DNA of 64,000 nucleotides from Gaeumannomyces sp. JS-464. Taxonomy: Eukaryota; Ascomycota; Sordariomycetes; Magnaporthales; Magnaporthaceae. This document shows positions 57,000 through 64,000 of the stretch, in pieces. The notes beneath the pieces are model-generated. The model was not told the DNA's origin, ran no database searches, and saw only the letters and a list, made by a program, of their open reading frames with translations. Within the stretch, counting starts at the first letter, position 1, and each line of letters opens with the position of its first letter. The DNA lies in assembly GCA_002197995.1 (NCBI GenBank), contig NGZR01000003.1, forward strand, positions 620,001 through 684,000, given 5' to 3'. Position numbers and translations under genes: made by a program.

Positions 57000-57144
57000 T
57001 ATTACGGCCAGTAAGGCTTTAATTGTAAATAAAAAAGTTGGAACTGGAAACTTTTATCGTTAAATAAGGGCGGAGGCTTTATAAGGTGGATCCCGCATAG
57101 AGATATTTTAAACCTTTGCAGGGCCAGGCCTCCGGCTTCCAACT
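57000..57144 (+). repeat. 3' LTR of the inner Gypsy element, left part
   Basis: Matches 49006-49150 of the 5' LTR with scattered C/T and G/A differences. It is cut at 57144 by the LINE; the last 15 bases are the left copy of the LINE target duplication. Confidence 0.9.
57130..57144 (+). repeat. LINE target-site duplication, left copy
   Basis: 15 bp of 3' LTR sequence, repeated at 63373-63387 with one C-to-T change. The corresponding uninterrupted site in the 5' LTR is CTCCGGCCTCCAACC at about 49136-49150. The duplication may be one base longer, since a T follows both copies. Confidence 0.85.
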
Positions 57145-57283
57145 TTCACCTTTCTCGAATTCACCAATTCTTGGCATTGCGCTGTTAGTGCACACTGCCA
57201 AATTGCATACAAATCCTTAACACCCGCCAATTAGCAACCCAACACCAATAACCACGCCCGCTAACGGCGCTGGCGACGGCAAC

Positions 57284-59147
57284 ATGCCGTTGCCAACAGC
57301 CCCCCCTTCGGCCAATAGGGTGGCGCGCGCCCTCCTCGTCGGCCCAACGGCCCGGAGGAACGCGTCGCTGCCACCCGGGCCCTCCCGCGCGTTAGCGCAC
57401 CCGACCACGCCGTCCCCGTTGCGGAATTCGCAACACCTAACAGGGCCCGTTCAGGGCCAGGAAGGCACCCACGACGGCAGCACCGGCACAGGTGCCCCTT
57501 TCCTTTCTTTTCCCCTCTTTTCCCACCCCCGGCCTACGCGCCCACCCCTCGGGTCGGCTGCGGCGGCCGCGGAGGAAATTGTTGCGAGTTACAGCCGCAA
57601 GCAACAGCAAACGGCTTTAATTTGCACAACCCTCGCCCGCTCTATCGACGCTGGCATCGCTTCCCTCCCACTGGAGGCAATCCCCGAAGCTAACGGCTGG
57701 AAGGATTGTTTTATCGAATACGCTAAACAAGCCCTTTTCGGCCTGCCAACGCCGGCCCAAAGGGAAAAAAACCTTTACGAGGCCTCGGAACCTTACGCGC
57801 CTAACCCGCAACGCCCGCCCCGACCACTTACGCGGCGGCGGCCCGAACAGGGCTCCAGCAGCCCTAGCAACCCGCACAGGCTTTAAAAAACCGTGCACCC
57901 CGGGAGCCCCGCCCTCCCGCCCGGCCCAAAGCCGATTTCCGGGTTTTTGTTAAAATCCCGGAGGAAAAACAGGCTTAAGCCAACCAACAAACGGGCTTTA
58001 GTATTCGCAAAGCCCTTGCCGATAGCAGGAACCTGCCGTTTACGACAGCCGACGTCCCGGAAGCTTATCGAACCCCTATTAGGTTCGTGCTAAAAGCAAA
58101 AACGGCGGATATCCAAAGCCGGCTTTTGCAGCATCGATCCGAATTAGGCCGTTTATATAACGCCGAAAGGATCGAAAAGCCCGAAATCTAGTTTAACTAC
58201 GTGATTTCCGGATGCCCCACGTTTTTAACGAACGGCCTCGGACAAAGCGTCCCGGTATCGGAAAAGCTGGTTTAGGAGGAAGTCGAAGCCCAAACAGGGC
58301 TAAAACCAGTAAGCGTTAAGCCCTCCGAGGCCGGCGCTAATTACCAAAGGCGTATATTATGGATTATATCCTTTTACACGCGCGTAACCGGGTTTAGGCT
58401 TTGGGGATTACGTTTTTTTCACGCCGCGTACAACGACACCCGCCGGTTACGCAATATACCCCCGGCTGCCACGGCTTTTACGTGGCTCGCAACTGTGCCC
58501 GGGCCGATAAGTGCCTCCGGTGCGGGAAAGTGAACGACGGCCGGCACGTATCGCCGTGCACGGCCCTTCCGCAATGCGCAAACTGTTCGGGCCCGTACCC
58601 AGCCGACCACCCGAACTGCCCTATAAAGCCTGTACGGGTAAACGAAATGCTAAAGCATTTAACCCGTGGGGAAAAAAGCGCGGTTAGGAAATTAGGGGCA
58701 CAAGTTTACCGGGCGGCGGTAAAAAAGGTGGAAGCCGCCGCTGCCGCCGCCACCGCCGCGGCCGCCGCGGCCGCCACCGCCAACGCCCTTCCTACAACCG
58801 CGGTTACTACGGACAATTCCGTTATAACCGTTACCGTTAATGCTAATCCCGCGGCCGGTACCGGTAACGCCGCTGCTTCCGTTACCCCCGCCGCCGCCGC
58901 CGTTTTTGCCGTTGCTGCCACCGCCGACGCTGCCGAAATAAGCCCGGCAAATCCGCTAACCCCCGAAAGCGCGGCCCGTACGGCCGGTAAAGGAAGGCAC
59001 TTTGCCAAAAGGCTTAGGGTTAGTTTTAACAACCAATACGAAGTACTGGCGGATATGAAACTGGACCTCCCCGAGCCCGAAAAGGTTATCGAAATAACCG
59101 GAAACCCTTTGAAGGAAACCGACGGTACCGCCGGCCAACAACTTTAA
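57284..59147 (+). pseudogene. LINE ORF1 (gag-like nucleic-acid-binding protein), broken
   Basis: ORF1 proteins coat the LINE RNA. The ATG at 57284 opens a Pro/Arg-rich N terminus and an Ala-rich helical part (LICTTLARSIDAGIASLP), stopping at 57886. Coding then continues through other frames to 58401-59147, which holds the cysteine motifs CLRCGKVNDGRHVSP and PQCANCSGPYPADHPNCPIK (about 58,510-58,630), the zinc knuckles of Tad-like ORF1. An Ala-rich low-complexity stretch follows (58,736-58,790). The C terminus ends DGTAGQQL. Several stops and frame changes make it non-functional. Confidence 0.8.
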
Positions 59148-59209
59148 AGCCAAAGCCCCCAATATACTAACGCCGCTTTTACGTATGCCAGCAGCCAACC
59201 GGATACAAC

Positions 59210-62200
59210 AAACGCATGGCAATAAGGCCCGGCGCCCGGGGCTTCGCCCCGAACGCCGTGCTTTAACCGCCGCCCAAGCGAACGTTCGACGTAGCTGGGA
59301 AGCGGGGCTATTTTACTCCAACTATTTTAAAGCTAAAATATCGATATGGTACTAATGCAAAAGCCCCCTAGCGCGTGGAAAGGGAAGCTTATGCTTTGCA
59401 CCCACCCGTCGTACGAGCTATTTACTCCGGTAAATAGCTGGCACGACTACCAAACCAGGCCTCGGGTAATAACTTACGTACGGAAGAACCCGGGGCTTCG
59501 GCCCGTAACGGACCGGCCGGCAGGCAACACCCGGGATATCTTTTAGCTTACCGTCGCCAAATGCACTTTCGTTAACGTATATAGGCCTCCAAAAAACCTT
59601 TCGGAACCCTCGTTAGACTTTTTACTACGTTAGCGCCCAATGGCAAAATGCATTATAGCTGGAAATTTTAACGCAAGGTTCCCGGCGTAGGATCCGGTTA
59701 AAAGTAATAGGAATAAAGGCTAGGATATAGCCTAATGGGCTAATACTTATAACCTTTTCCTACTTACCGACCTAGGCCAACCTACGTATAACGACGAAGG
59801 CGTTTTGGATTTTACCTTTTCCAACGCCCTTTTAGCAACAGCGGAAATCGACCTTTCGCTAACAACCAATTCGAACCACCGTTTAATACGGATCGAAATT
59901 CCTAACCGCAATAACTTCGTTCCGAACTGCCGGCGTATTACGCTACCAAACGATAAACTACCGTTTTTCGCAAACGCGGTAATAACGGGGGCCGGCAATT
60001 TGCCACCATTTACAAACCCAAGCACTGCGGAATACCTGGATAAAACGGCCGAAGCATTAACAAATTTATTAAAAAATGCGTTAATGGCTTTCGGCCGGGG
60101 GTTTAAAGCTAAAAGAAAAGCTAACCTTAGTGGAACGAAAAGTGCGTTAACGCTTAACGAAACTTTGCAAAAGTTATAGGAAACGGCGGGCCTTTTACGG
60201 CCGAAGCCCGTGCTTTAAAAGCAACGGTTCGGACGGCTAAAAAATAGCATTAGGCCAGCGTGCTAAAAGAAATGGATTTCCCGAAAGCGCTATACCGTGT
60301 TGTAAAATGGCATAAACTTACACCCGTTATACGGCTTCCCCCGTTAAATATTAACGGGGAGGTTATAATAGCCCCAAAGGATAAAGCGGAAGCATTAGGC
60401 CGCAAAATCTTCCGTAGGTTTACGGCGGAGGACGATTTACAAAAGGACCCGTTACAGCAAAAGGCTATTTAAAAAACCGCACAACTTTCGTAAAACCCCC
60501 ACGTCTTTTAAAGGAATGCCGGAAGTGCACCGTTAGCACGGCAAACACGGCCCCGGGCGTCGATTCCTTAACGGTTAAGCTACTTACAGCGGCGTGGCCG
60601 GCAATAGGGGAATACGTTAAAGCCTTTTTCGAAGCTTGCCTTAGGGCCGGGCACTACCCAGCCCTTTTCCGCACAGCGGAAATAGTTATGCTAAAAAAGC
60701 CGAATAAAACGGATTTAACGGACCCAAAATCCTACCGCCCGATAGCTTTACTCCCGTGCTTAGGGAAAGGGCTGGAACGGCTAGTGGCTTCGCGGATGGC
60801 ATCCCTCGCATTACAACACGGGTTTATAGCCCCGCAATACGCCGGGGCTACCCCGAAAAAGGCCGCTATCGATTTAACGGCATGCGTGGCCCACGAGGTG
60901 GAACGGGCTTTCCAAAAGCATAAAACGGCCGCTTCGTTACCATGGATGTACAAAAAGCTTTTAACGCCGTACTTCGCCGGAAGCTTTTTTTAAAGGCTTT
61001 TAAACCAAGGCTGGAATTTAACGTTAGTACGATAAGTATTATTTTTGCAAAAAACAAGGTGGTTAAAATGCGTTTGGAAAACGCCACGGCACCCCTTTTT
61101 CCCCGGACTGCGGGCTACCCCAAGGGTTACCGGCGTCACCGGTCCTATTTATACTTTATATGGCCGAAATCCTACCTAAAGCAAAAGCAAAAGCGATATA
61201 GACGATAATACGCGGACGATATAGGCATTTGCGTAACGGGTAGCACTCCGGAGGAGTGCTCCCGTAAAGCAGGGGCTACGGTTACGGAAATCCTACGTTG
61301 GGCAGGCTAATAAGGTTGCTTTCGACCCGGGGAAGTGCGAGCTTATGCATTTTTCCAAACGGAGAAATCCCACAACCCCAGCGGTTACGGCGGAGGCTTA
61401 CCATACAACAAGCTACAGGAGCTTTACGGTGGTTAGGGGTCCTTTTCGACCAAAGGCTTAATTTTAAAGCCCACGTGGAAAACAGGGCTGCAAAAGCCCA
61501 AAGCGTTGCCAACCACCTCCGAAGGCTTACGAATTCGATAGGGGGATACCGGCACATTCGGTTTACAAAGCCGTTACAACGGTTATAATCCCTACGGCTT
61601 TATACGGGGCCGAGGTATGTATAGGGGTAAAACTAAACCACACCCGTACAAGCCGGCACAACAGCAAATTATCCGCCAAGGCCATTTAATCGATCGGGTC
61701 GATAAAGCCTTAACCGCGTCCCTTAAGCAGTGGTCCCAGCTTGGAAAACCACACCGATAAACGCATTGCATTACGAATCCGGCATCCCAAGCCCCAGGCG
61801 CTTTTGGAACAAGCCCGCCTCCGTTTTGCGGCCCGTATAAATACGGTTCCGGAAAACACCCCTGGCCGCAGCGGCCAAGCCGGCCTTAACGCCCGAGGGC
61901 CTAGGCAGGCTTACCCGGCAGGCTTGCAACCTTTTTGCAAAGGACGGCCGGACTTCTTCCGGCTTGCACCCGCCCGGCCTCCCTTTTATAAATATACGGG
62001 GCTTACGGTGGCCATACAAGAAAAGCAAGCAGCCGCTAAAGCATTTACGGCGTGGCTTTGCACCCTCCCACCCACCGACGTTATAATATATAGCGACGGG
62101 TCCAAAGCAGAAACGGAGCAGTTGGATACGGCTGGGTAATATACCAAGCCGGCCAACGCAAACTTTCCGGGCACGGCCGGCTGGCGCATCCCGCGGAAGT

Positions 62201-62780
62201 ATTCGACGGCGAGGCGGAAGGGGCCCGGATGGGCCTCCGTAAAGCCGTTTGGAGCTTCCGCAATTGCACTTTCCACTTGTGCCTCGATAACACCTCGGCG
62301 GCCAACGGCTGTTTAAGCACGGCCCCTGATAGTTCACAAAAGGTTTAAAAAATCCATTGCCTTATGGATAAACACCAGGTATACGTACGCTGGTCCCCGG
62401 GCCATATGGGAATCCCCGGAAACGAAAAGGCAAACGCCGAAGCAAAGTTGGGATCGGCCCTGCCAATACCCCAACATTTTAAACCAACGGTGGCCGGAGT
62501 AAAGGCTTTAGCCCGGAAAACGGCCCGGGACGCCCGGAACGCATGGTTTAAGGACAACTTTCCGGATCGGTATAAGGCTATAGGCCTCCCGCCGGCACCA
62601 CAACATACGCCCGAAGCGTTGCAGCTGCACCGGAGGGTACTGCAACGGCTAATAGCCGCACGCACCGGTTACGGGATTTCGACTGGTACCACCGAAAGTT
62701 CCAACACGCACGAAAACGATAACCCGTGCCGCTGCGGAAAAACAAATCCCCTTCCCACCCTTATTTTGCAGGTTGGCTAA
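59210..62780 (+). pseudogene. LINE ORF2 (endonuclease, reverse transcriptase, RNase H), broken
   Basis: ORF2 nicks the target and copies the RNA into DNA. The endonuclease shows CIIAGNFNARFPA (near 59,650-59,690; a TAG follows where Trp is usual) and LDFTFSNALL. The reverse transcriptase shows SYRPIALLPCLGKGLERLVA (about 60,730), VTMDVQKAFNAVL, GLPQGLPASPVLFILY (about 61,110) and the catalytic YADDIGI at 61209-61229. RNase H shows YSDGSK (about 62,092) and WSPGHMGIPGNEKANAEAK (about 62,388-62,444), with Asn where the last catalytic Asp is expected. A C-terminal CRCGK cysteine patch lies near 62,730. The pieces lie in all three frames with many TAA/TAG stops. Confidence 0.85.
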
Positions 62781-63372
62781 AACGGCAGAAAATAAATGGC
62801 CTATAGCGGACCCCTCCCCGGCTTCCGACAAGGCCCGGATATTGGAAACGGCTATTTTAAAAGCCTTTCCTTTTTGCTTCGTTCGCCGAAGCTACCAATT
62901 ATTACACTATCGCTGGACGATAACAAAGGGCCTAAAAAGCCCGCATACATCCTTTTCCTTGTTCTCCTACACCTTTTACCTTTTTCCTTTGTACCACCAG
63001 GACTAACAGTAGGCTCGTTGGTCCCCCGCACCTCCGGCCGGGCCCTGGGGGTCCCGAGGACCTTCCAGCCTAAAACCCGGCCCCACCCCTTTACCGGCAT
63101 ACTCGCCGGCCGAACGCACTACTACCACCCGCAGCGCTTTACAACGCCCTGGCGTATATATATACGCCCTACCGCCGATTGCCCGCTCACTAACAAGGAG
63201 CGCTGGAACGCGGCCCGACCTTCGTGTGCCTTCGGGTTTAATTCTGCTAGCCGCCGGATAGCAACATGTAGCCTAATGTTTAGCTTAGGTAGCGCTAGCA
63301 CGTTATATGCCCCTTGGGAGGCAGGGACTGGTAGATCCCGACTTACTGACGTTAAATATACTCACTTACTCA
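62781..63372 (+). other. 3' untranslated tail of the LINE
   Basis: About 590 bp after the last ORF2 domain, up to the target duplication. GC-moderate; frames here (for example 62796-63470) are chance and run through the element boundary. It includes the 3' recognition end of the element. Confidence 0.6.
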
Positions 63373-63387
63373 CTCCGGCTTTCAACT
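63373..63387 (+). repeat. LINE target-site duplication, right copy
   Basis: Second copy of the 15-bp LTR sequence at 57130-57144, with a single C-to-T change. It is followed directly by the rest of the 3' LTR. Confidence 0.85.
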
Positions 63388-63444
63388 TACTTCGAATACC
63401 ATCTTTTTGCTTTTTTAATTTTTTTACCCTCGACTGCTTTAACA
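63388..63444 (+). repeat. 3' LTR of the inner Gypsy element, right part
   Basis: Matches 49151-49206 of the 5' LTR (CCGAATACCATCTTTTTGC region, ending TTTAACA). Directly followed by TTAGC, the right copy of the element's target duplication. Confidence 0.9.
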
Positions 63445-63449
63445 TTAGC

Positions 63450-64000
63450 GATAAATTATACGAACGATAATAAAAAAAAAGATATGGTTTTAAAAGCGCG
63501 ATATAAAATAATAAAGCCAATTAAAAAAAGGCTAAATAGCAATTTATTACGGTTTATAAAACGCATTTAAGCTTTATAAACTTTAATGCGGGAGCCGCTT
63601 ATTAGTAATAAAAGCAGTAAAAAAATAAAAATAAAATTCGAAAAACGGGAAGTGTTTTAAATGCGGCTAAGCTGGCTATATAAAATTAATTGCTTTTAAC
63701 GAAATAATAACCGTTAAGTAATTAACTTTTAGCGAATATAAAAAGCCCGATATAAAAAGGATTATACTTCGGAGCGGTATATAATTGGACGTATTATTAC
63801 GACGAACTATGTATTATATATTAGTTTAATAAAAAGGTTACCGAATAGTATTTTTAAAAAGTTTAAAACATTTGCATATTTAAAATTATAAAGCTTAAAT
63901 ATAATAGCGAAGGATAATAGCGAATCGTTTCCGGGTTTAAAAATTCGAAGGAAAAAAACGATACCGCTTTTCGCGGAACTTAAAAAAAAGTAACGTTAAC
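63450..64000 (+). pseudogene. Outer Gypsy gag, 3' part
   Basis: Continues the gag frame broken at 49005 (DKLYER then a lysine-rich stretch). A degenerate zinc-knuckle-like KCFKCG is seen at about 63,650-63,670, with a stop where Lys or Gln is expected and Tyr in place of the usual His. Very AT-rich. The element runs off the window. Confidence 0.6.

Larger units (their letters stand above)
57145..63372 (+). mobile_element. Tad-like LINE (non-LTR retrotransposon) inside the 3' LTR
   Basis: About 6.2 kb, flanked by a 15-bp target duplication CTCCGGCTTCCAACT (57130-57144) / CTCCGGCTTTCAACT (63373-63387), one C/T difference. It carries an ORF1 with zinc knuckles and an ORF2 with endonuclease, reverse transcriptase and RNase H domains, the composition of the fungal Tad group. 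There is no poly-A tail; the 3' end is TACTCACTTACTCA, a short near-repeat. It is only moderately RIP-mutated compared with the Gypsy body around it. Confidence 0.88.
49006..63444 (+). mobile_element. Inner chromodomain Gypsy LTR retrotransposon (contains a LINE)
   Basis: Bounded by the 5-bp target duplication TTAGC (49001-49005 and 63445-63449). The 5' LTR is 49006-49206 (TGTTACGG...TTTAACA, 201 bp). The 3' LTR is split by the LINE into 57000-57144 and 63388-63444 (202 bp together). Without the LINE and its duplication the element is about 8.2 kb. The coding order gag, reverse transcriptase, integrase, chromodomain puts it in the chromovirus branch of Ty3/Gypsy. From about 49,900 to 56,500 it is severely RIP-mutated; the chromodomain end and 3' LTR are much less so. 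Confidence 0.9.
47769..64000 (+). mobile_element. Outer Gypsy-type LTR retrotransposon, RIP-mutated, split by insertions
   Basis: A TGTTACGACC sequence at 47769 starts a probable 5' LTR. A gag-like frame follows (about 48340-49005), which resumes at 63450 after the inner element and continues to the window end. The two parts join smoothly through the 5-bp duplication TTAGC: ...VIRIS and DKLYER are the typical central gag sequence. Beyond this, near 63,650, a degenerate CCHC-like knuckle (KCFKCG) is seen. The body is very AT-rich, with TAA in place of many CAA codons. The right LTR lies outside the window. Confidence 0.7.

Noticed and set aside
62796..63470. 224-codon plus-strand frame at the LINE end
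   Set aside because: It crosses the LINE border, the target duplication, the LTR and the outer element, so it cannot be one gene.

Overview
The window reads as filamentous ascomycete (Pezizomycotina, probably Sordariomycetes) nuclear DNA. Genes carry short introns (about 55-130 bp, mostly GT-AG with AG/GTRNGT-type donors). The gene families are typical of that group: a fungal protoglobin, DUF2434, a DUF7371 surface protein, an RRT8-like protein, CHRD and 2EXR proteins. The repeats show the signature of repeat-induced point mutation (RIP): CA/TG dinucleotides are depleted in favour of TA, and glutamine codons have become stops. I cannot name the species from sequence alone.

Layout. 1-389 is unassigned flank. 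390-3802 is one complete but decayed PIF/Harbinger DNA transposon with perfect 45-bp terminal inverted repeats and a TAA target duplication. 3803-46100 is a normal gene-bearing region. In order it holds a C2H2 regulator behind a 3.9-kb upstream region, a DUF2434 membrane protein, COG5, a WD40-like protein, a GRE2-type reductase, an F-box-like protein, a frame-broken hypothetical gene, a protoglobin, two related BTB/POZ genes on either side of a six-hairpin glycosidase, a CHRD secreted protein, an MCT-type MFS transporter, a long Ser/Thr- and GQG-repeat wall protein ending in DUF7371, an RRT8-like membrane protein and a chitin/polysaccharide deacetylase. Several products point to the cell surface (DUF7371 protein, deacetylase, RRT8-like, CHRD, glycosidase), but they do not form a recognisable biosynthetic cluster.

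47145-64000 is a nested repeat graveyard. A 2EXR-domain gene is cut off at 47768 by the LTR of an outer Gypsy-type element. The gag of that element is split by a second, chromodomain-bearing Gypsy element (49006-63444, 5-bp duplication TTAGC). A Tad-like LINE (57145-63372, 15-bp target duplication) sits in the 3' LTR of that second element. The order of insertion can be read directly: gene, outer Gypsy, inner Gypsy, LINE.

A general caution: most of the protein-coding genes here carry one or more small frame breaks, many of them explained by one missing or extra base in a short homopolymer. Three genes (reductase, protoglobin, MFS transporter) are fully intact. This looks more like residual sequencing error than mass pseudogenisation, but the sequence alone cannot prove it. 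I found no tRNA, rRNA or CRISPR array, and no convincing candidate for a wholly new biological system.
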